Shown: positions 33,347-43,190 of the stretch, piece by piece
How positions within the stretch are numbered: the first letter of the stretch is position 1
Layout of the letters: each line of letters opens with the position of its first letter
Assembly (NCBI GenBank): GCA_018296165.2
Contig: JACKQL020000017.1
Coordinates: 1-64,000, forward strand
Source: Termitomyces sp. T153
Lineage: Eukaryota > Basidiomycota > Agaricomycetes > Agaricales > Lyophyllaceae
Direction: 5' to 3'
DNA: 64,000 bases
Program-made: the position numbers and the translations under genes
The notes under the pieces: model-generated
What the model saw: only the letters and a program-made list of their open reading frames with translations
Told to the model about the DNA's origin: nothing
Databases searched by the model: none

Positions 33347-34099
33347 TCAGGCCTGGAACTGCAGGTCATTATCGAGGGTGAGGGTGTTGTCGTGGTACTG
33401 CGTGATTCTTGTCGTGGCGGGGCTCCCATCGAAGAGTTGGAGCTCGAGGGGTTTGTCGAGGTCGTTGCATCGGAGGTCGAGTTGGTTGCTGACAAAGACA
33501 CCGGAGGCGCCGCTGTCTATGAGGGTGGGAAGTACCTTGAGCGAGCTGCCAAGTCGGACATAGATGACGAACGATCGCGCAGACCTAGAGCGAAGTTGCG
33601 GCGGAGTCCGGGGTTGGTTGATCGTGGTCTCAGAGCTCTTGGAGGGGGGTGAGACATGGAAGGGTACCAGTCCAGAGTTGGTGGGGTTGTCCCGGTCGAG
33701 GCGTAGGGTGAGACTGGGCCAATCGATGCGGGGATTGGTGGAGCGGAGCCATGAGAACCCTAAGACGACGGGGGCGGAGGGGTGTAATTTTGTGACGAGT
33801 AGTCGGAGTTCTTGCTGTTGTCCGTCAGCAAAGGTCAGGGTCGTTTCTAGGCAATGAGTGATGTCTCCCGCTGGGGTAGAGTCTCCGTCAAAGAGTTTGA
33901 GGGGGATCGGGGCGGGAAGACGGCGGAGGGGTTGTGGGGCGAGCGCTGCCAGGGATTCGTCAACAAAGTTATTGGTGGCGCCGCTGTCGACTAGTGTGGG
34001 GACGGGTTTGTCGGTGAAGGGGAGAGTGGTGCGGAGGAGGAGGTTTGTGGAGGAGTGAGAGGGGAGGTGTGCTGGGGGGTTGTCCGGGGCGAGCATCAT
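33347..34099 (-). CDS. Gypsy-1 tandem retropepsin-like protease region
   Basis: 250 residues holding one complete and most of a second aspartic-protease-like unit. Unit 1 has TLVDSGATNNFVD (Asp near residue 38), KLFDGDS and VTKLHPSAPVVLGFSWLRST. Unit 2 has TLIDSGASGVFVS (Asp near residue 195) and LQLFDGS, and continues after the TGA with [20 protein letters not shown]. The TGA (33347-33349) is in frame with the pol ORF and is one C-to-T change from CGA. Upstream, the same frame stays open into the end of gag and is in the -1 frame relative to gag. Confidence 0.85.
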   Translation of the reverse strand: MMLAPDNPPAHLPSHSSTNLLLRTTLPFTDKPVPTLVDSGATNNFVDESLAALAPQPLRRLPAPIPLKLFDGDSTPAGDITHCLETTLTFADGQQQELRLLVTKLHPSAPVVLGFSWLRSTNPRIDWPSLTLRLDRDNPTNSGLVPFHVSPPSKSSETTINQPRTPPQLRSRSARSFVIYVRLGSSLKVLPTLIDSGASGVFVSNQLDLRCNDLDKPLELQLFDGSPATTRITQYHDNTLTLDNDLQFQA

Positions 34100-34170
34100 T
34101 GCGCGGAGGAGTGTGGCTGGGGCGGAGAAGACGTCGGGATGTGGTCCGCGGTCTAGTGCGTCTTCCAGAC

Positions 34171-35463
34171 CTAAACTGCCGACTCGTTTTCCGTGAACTG
34201 GTAGTTACAGTCTTCTCCGTCGATCGTCCACATGGCGCGTCCCATCACCTGTCGTTTAGGGCAACTGCGAATAAAATGTCCCTGCTCACCACATAGGATG
34301 CACGCACCCTCCTTCCGTCGTTTCTCCTGCGTTTCTTCCGGCATGTCGATCCACTGACTGTCCTGGATCCTGTTTGCGCATAGGGCTTCCTGATTGTCGG
34401 CGGGGTCCGGGATGTTGTCGCAATCGTCGGGGTTGGTATCCAGGGGTACTGGGGTGTTGTGGAGGTCGGCGGCGTTGAGCTGGGCGGGTGGTCGCTGCCC
34501 CGGGGGCCGGTTAGTGTTGGGGACTCCTCGGCCCGGGGGGAAGTGGGGTGCGGGGTTAGCAGGGTTAGCGGGGATGGAGGATCGGATGCCATTGGTTGCT
34601 CTGGCCTGCCAGTTGGTGTTACCGGAGGTATTCCACGAGGTCCGGGGCGCCGTGTTTTCGCTGCAATCTTCCCAATAACGTTGGTCGACCTGGGTAACGA
34701 GCGCCTTGTACCCGTCGTAGGTGGTTTGTTTGGGCGCGAGGCGAAGGACGTCCTTGATCCGTTGGGGCAGGGCACGACGGAGGGCGAACCGGAGGGCGTT
34801 GTAATTCCAGCCGGTCTTGTAGGCCTCTCGTTCGAATCGTACGATGAAGGTCGTGAAGCGTTCGTTGTCGCGCATTCGGAGGTTGAAGAGATTTTCCTCC
34901 GCCTCTGCTACGGTGTCAAAGACGCCAAACTTACTCGAGAACTCTTGAGTGAAAGCGAGCCAATGGGAGAGTACGGGATTGTTTGGGTCAAACCGGAGTA
35001 GCATGGTGTAGTGGTTGAAGGCGATGCCCTGTAAGTATGATGTGGCGAAGGCCACTCGTGAGCTCTCAAGCTGAAAAGTGATGGGCTTAGCTTGAAACAT
35101 AGTTAAACACTGGGTCAGGAAGATTCGCCACTTCCGGGGGTCGCGGCCGGTGAAGGGTTCGGGCTTCTGGATGTCGAGCTTTCCTTCCCGGGCCAGTGCG
35201 TCGCGGGTATTGTCCTGCGAATTTTGAGTTCGAGGTGGGGGTCCGGCATTGTAGTAGTAGTAGTAGTTATTTCCGTTTCCGCGCTGGGGGGGAAAGCTGT
35301 CCATCGCCGGGCCCCATCCTCCCGGGGGTCTGCCATTGGGTGGTCCCCCACCGGGGTTTTGACCTACACTACCCGGGGCGGGTCCTGGGGCCCATCGAGG
35401 GGGAGGGGGTCCTCCGGGATTTGGGGGTCCGAAATAGTTGACGTCGGTGGGGGGGTTAGGCAT
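34171..35463 (-). CDS. gag: Gypsy-1 gag, C-terminal part with CCHC zinc knuckle
   Basis: 430 residues: a Pro/Gly-rich N-terminal stretch, a retrotransposon capsid-like region (EPFTGRDPRKWRIFLTQCLT ... RYWEDCSE) and the nucleic-acid-binding knuckle CILCGEQGHFIRSC (C-x2-C-x4-H-x4-C). The ATG at 35463 is probably not the natural start. The frame is open upstream to the TGA at 35608-35610 and is the same frame as the N-terminal gag ORF, so one gag protein was interrupted by a CGA-to-TGA change. Confidence 0.92.
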   Translation of the reverse strand: MPNPPTDVNYFGPPNPGGPPPPRWAPGPAPGSVGQNPGGGPPNGRPPGGWGPAMDSFPPQRGNGNNYYYYYNAGPPPRTQNSQDNTRDALAREGKLDIQKPEPFTGRDPRKWRIFLTQCLTMFQAKPITFQLESSRVAFATSYLQGIAFNHYTMLLRFDPNNPVLSHWLAFTQEFSSKFGVFDTVAEAEENLFNLRMRDNERFTTFIVRFEREAYKTGWNYNALRFALRRALPQRIKDVLRLAPKQTTYDGYKALVTQVDQRYWEDCSENTAPRTSWNTSGNTNWQARATNGIRSSIPANPANPAPHFPPGRGVPNTNRPPGQRPPAQLNAADLHNTPVPLDTNPDDCDNIPDPADNQEALCANRIQDSQWIDMPEETQEKRRKEGACILCGEQGHFIRSCPKRQVMGRAMWTIDGEDCNYQFTENESAV

Positions 35464-35607
35464 CGGGGCGGGCAGGGGACGAGAGGGGTTGACGGAAAGA
35501 GGGGGTCGGGGCGCCCCGGGGCCCAGGGGCTGTCGCGGGGGAACTGGGGCGTTGGGACGGGGCGGAGGGGCATTGCTACGAGGGGCGCGGAGGTCGAAGT
35601 GGGGGGG

Positions 35608-36681
35608 TCAGTCTCGTTGGGGCCCGTTGCGCGGGGGGTGTTTGTCGGCGGAGTTGCCCGGCTCGTCGATATAGGAGAGGGTCCAGTTGTCATTGTCGAC
35701 GCATAGGGGCGGTCGTTGGGAGCGGAGTTTGGGGACTGCGGGTTGGTCCCAGGTTCGGAAGGTGCTGGGCACCGAGCTGGCCCGGGGCCAGGCGGAGAGG
35801 GCCAGTGTGTGGGCGGCGGGTTGGTCGAACAACCCCTCCATGGGGTTGAGATTCCTCAAGATGCTGGAGGCCGCGTTGAGTTCTTCCTGCTGGCGGGGAA
35901 CGGAAGATGGGGCTTTGTTTCGTGTCCCGACGGGTTCCTCGCGTTGCACGTGGAAGGAGCGGGCGGGATCCAGAGGATCTTCGAAGGGGCGGGGGTTCGG
36001 GCTAGTGTGGATTTCTTCGACCAAGGCGCGGAGCTCGTTCCGTAAGTTGTCGTCGAGGCCCAGGGTGCCTTGCATATTCTCCGGGAGGTTCCCTTGTAGG
36101 TAGCGTTCGTGGAAGTCGAGGAGTCGATCCACCCAGACCTCCGGGGTTGCGGAGGCGTTGGGGTAGCCTAGGTTGGTGAGGAGGGTGCGGGTACGCCTTG
36201 CGAATTCTGCAGGGGACAGGCAGAGGAAGCGGAGGACTTTGTCGCGTTGCTGGGCATAGGCTTCGATCCTTTGCTGCCTAGGAGAAGGAGGGGTTTGAAT
36301 GGCAAATGGTGGGCGGGGTGGGGAATAGTTATCCGTGGCCTCCGGAGGGACTGGGGCTGCAGCGGGGATTGGGTACGCATAGTAATGGGCGGGGGGAAGG
36401 TAGGCGGGGTTGGGGGGTGCTGCGGAGTATCCTCTGGGGTTGATACGGGGGTTGTTGCCATCGGCGTGGAATGCGGGAGGGCGGCGCCAGCCCGGGGGTA
36501 TTCCCTGGCTGATGGAGGGGGTGTAGAACGCCTGGTTGGGGTCAGGGGTCCAGTGACGGGGCACGTATTGGTCCGCGAAGGGACCCAGGTAGAATGGGGC
36601 GTAGGAATTTTCCAGTATGGGCCGGCCATAGGCGTCGGTTGGGTAACCGACTGGGTTGTACGCGGGGTTAAATGCAGACAT
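35608..36681 (-). CDS. gag: Gypsy-1 gag, N-terminal part
   Basis: 357 residues beginning MSAFNPAYNPVGYPTDAYGR, 20 bp downstream of the primer-binding site. It has a Pro/Tyr-rich start and a helical region (RVRTLLTNLGYPNASAT-like, VWVDRLLDFHERYLQGNLPE). It stops at TGA (35608-35610), then the same frame continues into the knuckle-bearing part. A related but truncated copy is at 58420-59127. Confidence 0.9.
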   Translation of the reverse strand: MSAFNPAYNPVGYPTDAYGRPILENSYAPFYLGPFADQYVPRHWTPDPNQAFYTPSISQGIPPGWRRPPAFHADGNNPRINPRGYSAAPPNPAYLPPAHYYAYPIPAAAPVPPEATDNYSPPRPPFAIQTPPSPRQQRIEAYAQQRDKVLRFLCLSPAEFARRTRTLLTNLGYPNASATPEVWVDRLLDFHERYLQGNLPENMQGTLGLDDNLRNELRALVEEIHTSPNPRPFEDPLDPARSFHVQREEPVGTRNKAPSSVPRQQEELNAASSILRNLNPMEGLFDQPAAHTLALSAWPRASSVPSTFRTWDQPAVPKLRSQRPPLCVDNDNWTLSYIDEPGNSADKHPPRNGPQRD

Positions 36682-36700
36682 TGAGAACGGGGTAAGGGGG

Positions 36701-36713
36701 AGTCTTGATATTA
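36701..36713 (-). other. Gypsy-1 primer-binding site, self-primer type
   Basis: Minus strand TAATATCAAGACT directly abuts the 5' LTR end. It is a perfect 13-nt complement of AGTCTTGATATTA inside the LTR (37278-37266), which lies 32 nt from the start of the TATA box where transcription should begin. The same 13 nt follow the LTRs ending at 58387 and 60276. Confidence 0.75.
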
Positions 36714-37713
36714 TGTCAGGTTCCGCTGACGACGGGGGCTCAGTACACTGGCGAGTCCTTACTAGGCGGACGCGATGTCCTGCGCTTATAACCAGGCGTC
36801 CGGAGTTGGAGCGGAGGTGGGGAAAGCTTGCGAGGGGCCCCTAGGGAGAGCAGCCCAAGTAAGTCCTGAGTGATTCGGAGGGGTCTAAGACCGGAGGTAC
36901 TGGTCGTTGACCCAGGGTGGGTGTCAGGGCTAGTTAGTGGGCGCACAAGTGGATTGCGGGGTAGGCGGAGGCTTCTCGGTTGATGGGGGGCGGGGTCGGA
37001 GTTGGACAGGGGATTACCGGGGCTTGGTGGGTTCCGGGGCCAAGTGGGTAGCGAGGTCCGGAGTTGTCGTTAAGAATGTTCAGGTCGTGGCGCGTGCGCG
37101 GAGTTCGTACTGACGTAGGGAGCAAGGGAACTTCAGAGGAACAAAGGAAATATGTACAGTCGAGACGAGACGGAGACGAGACAAGACTGAGAAAAGATAG
37201 ATTCAAGGCCTAGAAACAGAAATAGAGACGAGACGAGAGACGAAACATAGGAAACCGGTAAAATGTAATATCAAGACTAAAGTTCGAGGAGTTATTCTAT
37301 GGCTTATATACCGACTACTGGGTGCCTCCGAGGGCGGCGGATATGATGGCGGGGGTCGACGGAGCTGTGCTGAGTCGACGGGTGTTGGGTACAATCCAAG
37401 GTCGGGCCGCGGCGGTATTCTGATGGGATCAGTTGGGGGCGCGGCCGCTCCAGGGACGTCGTGACACTCTGGGACGGGTCGGGTAAACTAGGGTAGAGGG
37501 TTGGGGACGTATGACGTGGCCAGGAATGGTGGGGGAAGGTTTCAAGGGGGTGTCGATGGCTACGGAGAGGGAGTTGCCGTCGGGGTTTGCCGGAGAAGCG
37601 TCGGAGTTGTCCGGTGTGAGCGTCGAAAGTGTGGGCGGGGTTCCGGGGAGTTAGGCGGGAAATTGGGAGGGGTTGGGAGCAGTGTCTAGGGAGCTAGGGA
37701 GCGGGTCGTGACA
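36714..37713 (-). repeat. Gypsy-1 5' LTR
   Basis: 1000 bp with TGTCAGGTTCCGC to GGGTCGTGACA ends on the plus strand. It keeps more CpG than the 3' LTR. Confidence 0.97.
37266..37310 (-). promoter_or_regulatory. Gypsy-1 LTR promoter: TATA box and predicted RNA 5' end
   Basis: Minus strand TATATAAG (37310-37303) is followed 32 nt from its first T by AGTCTTGATATTA (37278-37266). The same 32-nt spacing is found at 57798/57830, 59593/59625 and 47851/47883. The start site is inferred from spacing and from complementarity to the primer-binding site. Confidence 0.65.
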
Positions 37714-37898
37714 TTATCATCCTCCCCTATGCTGAAATATTGACTGCCCTCAGCCAACCCAAAGTCCTGTGATTGCTTGCATAGTCCATGTGCCTAGAGG
37801 GGTAAGAATAAAAGCCACTAGCAATTTAGCTGGACTTTGTCAGTTCTCCTTTCCATCTCTTATCTCTCTACTTCCTCAGCAATCTCAATTTAATTGCT

Positions 37899-38284
37899 AT
37901 GTCTTCTGACCTCACCTCTTGACTTGAGAAGATTGCCATGGCTCATGCATTCCTTGATTGGGTCAACTGTCTGCTTTCTGTTGCACATGCCTCTTTAGTG
38001 ACAAATCCTCAACTGGCAGTCACTACTATTTTCAAGACCTGGTTGCACTGGTTCAAAATGGCTGGGAGTGGAGTTGAGTGGGCTGAGCTGGCAATGGTCA
38101 ACAAGGAGTGTTGACAACTATATGAGAAGTACAAGGGACAGGATTGGATTCAAGAATCTGATAAGCATTTTGTAAGTTCTTCTTTATTTCTTCTTGGTGA
38201 CATAGTTAACAATTTTGCTAGGCTCCTCTTTCATCTTCATTGGAGTTCTTGATGGAGGATTTGGTGGCTGGTAAGGCATTCTGA
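37899..38284 (+). pseudogene. antisense ORF with one intron beside the family-4 LTR
   Basis: Starts MSSDLTS 91 bp after an ATAAAAG motif. Exon 1 (37899-38171) reads MAHAFLDWVNCLLSVAHASL, IFKTWLHWFKMAGSGVEWAE and YEKYKGQDWI. A 50-nt intron (38172-38221, GTAAGT...GTTAAC...GCTAG) joins in frame to exon 2 (38222-38284). Two in-frame TGA codons each sit where CGA is one change away. It lies opposite to the inferred family-4 orientation and next to its 3' LTR, the same placement as the Gypsy-1 antisense gene, but I see no sequence match between the two. Function unknown. Confidence 0.45.
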
Positions 38285-38520
38285 AGACTATAGAGAAGAG
38301 TAGTCTCTGAACCACAATTGGTACAGAGTTGCAGAGGGATGCCTAGAAAGGAATTGGCAACCTAGTCATAGAAGAGAGATGAAGACCTGCCTCAATATTG
38401 TTCAACACTATAGAGAAACAGATACCCAATAGTTAAGTTATGACAGTTACTTGGAGCAATGTCAGCAAACAACCAAAGTCCAGTAGCTTTGTCTACAAAG
38501 CCATATATGGGAAAGCTAAT
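38276..38520 (-). pseudogene. integrase-core-like fragment
   Basis: Minus-strand translation reads FPIYGFVDKATGLWLFADIA, then IGYLFLYSVEQY, and after two stops FLGIPLQLCTNCGSETT. This resembles a DDE integrase core (first Asp in GFVDKATG; second expected in a TDCGSET block, here Asn). It may belong to the family-4 element. Assignment is by pattern only. Confidence 0.4.
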
Positions 38521-39160
38521 CTTATAAAGCTTGTAATGTCTATCACATGACCAACACTCATGAATCCCTAGTGGGACCTTGGGATGTCAAACAGTTTTAT
38601 ATGCTAAGGAGTTTTGCTTCTCAAAACCTTCAGGATTATGGATTTTCATTGTTTTGTATACAAACATGTCAGGGAAATGTTGGGCTTGGCATGCTGCAAT
38701 GTTGATGGATAGTTCAAGGTCCAGCATGACTACCTGGGTCAAGATCAAGTTGTTCTACAATAAGTTGCTCAGCATTGCATTGGCCTTTGTTTTTGAGGTT
38801 TGTTGCACCTCCCACAAACCTATTATAGCTCTGAGCACACTTGATGGAGCTGGCACTGATTGTAACCATCTATCAACTAAATGTAGGTACATCAAATGGA
38901 TCAATGATTTGCCTCAGATGTATCCCATGATCACAGGCAAAGTTTTGAGAAATTTGTTCATTAGAGTTTATAAGTTCTTCATAAATATCCTTAAGAGCAC
39001 AGATCTTCCATGAGGCAATGTAAGTAGAATCAAGTCAAGAACATGACCTTTGATACCATGCTGATTCTTTCCTGATGGGTTGTTGTCGTGAGTAGAATTG
39101 ACTCCCAGCAGGCATGTGTTAGAACATGCTCAAACCACCTTGCTGTATTCCATTGCAATA
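38521..39160. other. relic DNA, one 144-residue ORF of unknown origin
   Basis: The plus-strand ORF at 38579-39013 shows no domain I recognise, and the opposite strand continues the transposon-like composition. CpG is depleted. No supported gene. Confidence 0.3.
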
Positions 39161-39174
39161 TACTTAGAATGCTA

Positions 39175-39632
39175 AGCTGACCTTCTAAGATGTTGAAAGA
39201 AACTAACATTGTGTTGATGTAGAAGTGTGATGCATGAAACGTAATGTTATACACTTAAATTAATGAGCTGATCTTTGAACATGTTGAAAGAAACTGAACA
39301 GTGCAAGAAAGTGATGATCTAATTATGGAGTTAAAGCTCAAGCCTTACCTTGCCAGATGTTTGTACTATGCATTAATGTGAGGCATGAAAGGTAAAGCCC
39401 AAACTATGAAGAATGCACTTGACCACCATCACATGAAATTTGGGCTCTTCTTGCATTAACCTCATGGGGAAGTGTGAGGCACAAAGAATAACACAAAATA
39501 TGAAGAATGCACTTGGTGTCACCTGTGAACTTCATGCTCTGCTTGCATTAACCTGATGGACAGGTTGAAGCAAAACCCAAGCTATGAAGAACATACTTGA
39601 GTACCACCACATGAACTTCAGGAATTGCTTGC
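39175..39632. repeat. degenerate tandem repeats
   Basis: Two units around TGTTGAAAGAAACT (about 39190 and 39280) are followed by three degenerate units of about 100 bp. Those carry variants of CTATGAAGAATGCACTTG and CTTGCATTAACCTCATGG (from about 39378). No coding frame is maintained. Confidence 0.6.
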
Positions 39633-41100
39633 AGCATTGGAGAATTGTCAGCAACCATAAAAATTAGACAAACATTTTAATTAGTAGATCAGTACAGTGC
39701 ATACTAGCAACAAAATACACCTTTGTAACATCAAAAATGCATGAGGAAGCACAACTCTAACATTGAGATCAAATTTGTTTTGGATATGGAGCTAATACTC
39801 AATGATCTTTTACAGGCTCAATAGCAAAGTTAGGCACATGTAACAGTCTCATAAGGCAGAGTTAAAGAGTCTTACTTGCACACTGTGACAAATTCTGTAG
39901 TCATGCCATCCAGCTCAGCCATTCAGCCATCACCTCTTTTGTGATCCAGGTGTGATTCTAGTGAAAGTTGTGTGGGCCAAATGCTCCAGCTGGAAGTCTG
40001 AATTGCAAAGATTTGACAAATGTACATTTGTTCAAGATTTGTTCTGGCATGTGATGACTTTGATGGGAAAATATCAAGTGTTGCTTCTGTAGTAAAGGTT
40101 GCATGTATGCTACACTGGAAATGAGAACAATTGCTACCAACCATATTAAGGTCTGCATTACTGCACACATGCACTTCCAGGAAGTGATTTTTGTGATCTA
40201 CAATGCTGTGCCATGCTATGAGTGCCTGTTCACATGCAGATATCCTTTCCAGCTTGAAAAATTGAAACTTGAGATCTGATACTCATGCATATTCAAGTCA
40301 TGCTGGTCACACTGCAGCAATATAGATTGTAATGGGGTGCCAGATCCCCCAGTCACCTTTTAAAATGAGTGTTCTGCCTGTCTATTGCTGGTTCTCCTGC
40401 CTAAAAGTTGATCTGACCCCAGAGGGCAACAGTAGGGTATTTGCTGTCTATTCAGCTCAAGAAGATGCAGATGCCCATCTTCTACATACAGATGGAGCCA
40501 ACCAAAAGCTGAGGCCCAGGTCTGAAGTAGATCAAGCCCATATCTCTTGTGGAGTAAACTTGACCCATGCCAGCTCAGACCACAACTGCTCAGCCTTCTA
40601 TGAGGGGAACAAACACTCTGTGGGTGAACCCAACTAGAGCAAGCAAGCACAAGTGATGAGCTAGTGTCAAAGGAGCAGAACAGTGGCTGAGAGGCAGGCA
40701 AGGGGCAAGTGCAGCAAGCTAAGCAGGGTAGTGATGCTAGGATTCTCATAATTGGTTCAATGGATAGACCTGGGGAATGCTGCTATTGATTGGTTGAAGA
40801 ATATTCTATCCTTATAACCAGCTTATATACTACATCTGTGGCTATGCTATAACTAATACTATATGTGGTCAGTGGCCTGGATATGCTAAGCAGTAATGAC
40901 TATCAATACATCAAAGGAGAAATAGAGTCTGATGACTATGAAGGGCTGACTAATACTGTCTGGAGGGTGCAGAGGCTTAGCAGCTGGTCAGTTGGATATG
41001 CTAGAGATGATGCTATACCTATGACTAAGGCTAGATAGAGTCAGAGTTACCCATAAAGGGGTCATCCCCTTACACCTTCAAAAGATGCTGTGACAATCTT
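39633..41100. other. gene-free relic DNA
   Basis: CpG-poor sequence with short unrelated ORFs (101 and 129 residues on opposite strands at 40332-40749) and no recognised domain. A possible untranslated part of the LINE lies near its right end. Confidence 0.4.
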
Positions 41101-41339
41101 GATGCCCACTTCCCAGAGAACTGAATGCCATACTTTCTGACAGATGGCCCATCATCCTGGGTAACAGCACCACCAATGCAAGACCAGAAACCCCTGACCA
41201 CAGCATCTAAAATCAATGCCCCCCAGCTTCTGTTCTTGCCTATTGCATTGCTAATCCATCCAACTCCCCTGCTCTCAAGCCTGACCTTGCACACCACAAT
41301 GCTGTTGAACTCCTGAGCCCCTAGTCAATTAGGGAACTT

Positions 41340-42743
41340 GGGGGATTTTGGTTTTTGGCAGCCTGCCCCCACTCAAGGTTCCAGGGCTCAATGGGATCCC
41401 TAACATTGTGTAGTGAGGCTTTTCTCAGCCATCTCTACTACATCTATCACACCATATTCAAGCTCAACATCTACCATGCCTCATGGCTGGAATCCACCAC
41501 ACTAGTGCTCTGTAAGCCTGGAAAACTGGCCTACAACAAAGCCAAGGCATATTGCCCCATCAGTCTCCTCAATATAATAGGGAAGCTCCTTCCCACCCTT
41601 GTTGCTGCTGACCTATCCCACATAGCCAAATAGCACAGAATGCTCCTGCTAGGCTAATTTGGAGGCCATCTTGGCCATAACACAATGGATGCTATGTAAC
41701 CTACCAATCTCAAGAATCAAGAATGCATAGTGTTTGGGTAAGGTAGCCACTGCTCTCTTTCTCAATGTACAGAGCACCTTCCCTAACCTGGTGAAAGCAT
41801 GTCTCCTGCACACTATGAGCAAAGTTTGTGACTTGCCAAGTGTATGCTCTCCAACTACTGGACCCAACTAATGTTCAATGACCTTCTCACTAAGTGGATA
41901 GCCATCACCAACAGTACCACTCAGGGATGCCCCCTTTCTCCATTATTTTACACCTTTTACAATGCTCCTCTGCTCCAGATTGCCACTTCTGTCAGCAAAT
42001 TAGAGCTTTTGTCAGGTTTTGTTGACAATGTTATGTCCCTGGCTATTGCCAAGTATTTGATGGATGATATTATTCACAAACTAATAAAATATGCTCAAGG
42101 TGCATTTGAATACTCTACATTCCACAATTCTTCCTTCAAGCTCATAAAGCTTGCTCTTATAAACTTCCCACATTTCTTGCATGAACTCCTACCCCTCAAT
42201 CTAGCCATTTAGTTTTCCAACCCCAATGGCTCCATTACAACACAGGTTGTTGATAGTGTCATGGAGTACAAGTATCTGGGATTCATCTTTGACCCCAGAC
42301 TGTAAGAGTCAGCCCACACCCAAGAAGTAACTGTAAGTGCTGCCTAATGGACAATTCAGATCATCAGGCTCTCCCAGACTTCTGGGAGTATGCCTCCTCA
42401 CCACATTTGCCAACTATACAATACAGTAGCAGTCCCCACATTCACATATGCTGTGGATGTCTGTTACATGGGTGTATCAGATCCTATTAGGGGAGGTAGG
42501 AAGACAGGTGCTGTTACCATTACAAGGAAGCTTTCCTCTGCCCAGCACATAGCAGCCAGGATAGTCACCAATTTCTTCAGCACCACTGCAGGCAACATGC
42601 TGGACATCCATGCAAACCTCCTCCCCATTGACCTGCTATTCCAAAAAGTACTAGTCAGGGCAGCAGTATATTTTTTCTTGCTACTGCCCTCCCACTCCAT
42701 GCACAGCACAGTGCACTCTACAACAAAGCACCAAGTGCAGTGA
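41340..42743 (+). pseudogene. LINE (non-LTR) reverse transcriptase remnant
   Basis: Plus-strand pieces read WLESTTLVLCKPGKLAYNKA then AYCPISLLNIIGKLLPTLVA, LTKWIAITNSTTQGCPLSPL then FYTFYNAPLLQIA, and GFVDNVMSLAI. In that last block the catalytic F(V/A)DD has become FVDN. A thumb-like region follows (YNTVAVPTFTYAVDVCY). This order matches Tad1/I-type LINE ORF2 proteins of Agaricomycetes. Stops and shifts break it, and the RNase H part appears at 48510-49380. Confidence 0.75.
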
Positions 42744-42978
42744 CACTGTTCACCCCTTCACAACCTGTTCCTGTTTTCTGACAATAGACCCCAGTGAGAA
42801 TTAGATCCAGAGCTATCAGGTAGTTTCTGGAAGTGGCTGAAATTCAATGTCAATTTCTGAACCATGCTGAAATTCCATGAAATTATAAGTTACATCAATT
42901 TTTCAGCTCACCTTTGATCAATATTGATCACCTCATGCTCACTGTTGACTGCACCATGGCTTGAACTCTGCTTACTAT

Positions 42979-43190
42979 CAACACATCCACACACTTGCCC
43001 ATCAAAACACTTGTCCCTTGCCCATCAATGCATCAGTGCACTTGCCTATTAATGCACCCATCTATCAACAGAACCACCTATCAGCACATCTGCCTATCAG
43101 TGTACTTGCTCATTTCACATACTTGCCCATTGATCAACTCATTGATCCATGCACTTGCCCATCAGTTCATCTATCAACACATTAGCTATG
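42979..43190. repeat. degenerate short tandem repeat (CACTTGCCCATC-like)
   Basis: Variants of CACTTGCCCATCAA and CACCTATCA recur about every 12-24 bp, giving His/Leu/Pro/Ile-rich translations in all plus frames. It has the character of a decayed minisatellite. Confidence 0.6.

Larger units (their letters stand above)
26881..37713 (-). mobile_element. Gypsy-1, complete Ty3/Gypsy chromovirus
   Basis: A full 10,833-bp element. The two LTRs are 1000 bp each (26881-27880 and 36714-37713). It is flanked by TTATC at 26876-26880 and 37714-37718. On the minus strand the order is 5' LTR, self-primer site, gag, protease, RT, RNase H, integrase, chromodomain, antisense gene, polypurine tract, 3' LTR. 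The LTRs differ at roughly 35-40 sites, mostly CpG versus TpG/CpA. Gag and pol each contain one in-frame TGA, and the integrase lacks its third catalytic residue, so this copy is probably not autonomous. Confidence 0.97.

Noticed and set aside
33347..33349. Programmed UGA readthrough in Gypsy-1
   Set aside because: Possible, but several TGA codons at unrelated places, all one C-to-T change from CGA, are better explained by CpG decay.
34459..35706. Plus-strand ORFs of 180 and 160 residues opposite gag
   Set aside because: Gly/Arg-rich complements of the Pro-rich gag; no domain.
42979..43190. CRISPR-like short repeats
   Set aside because: Units vary in sequence and spacing without distinct spacers, and the window is eukaryotic; a decayed minisatellite fits.
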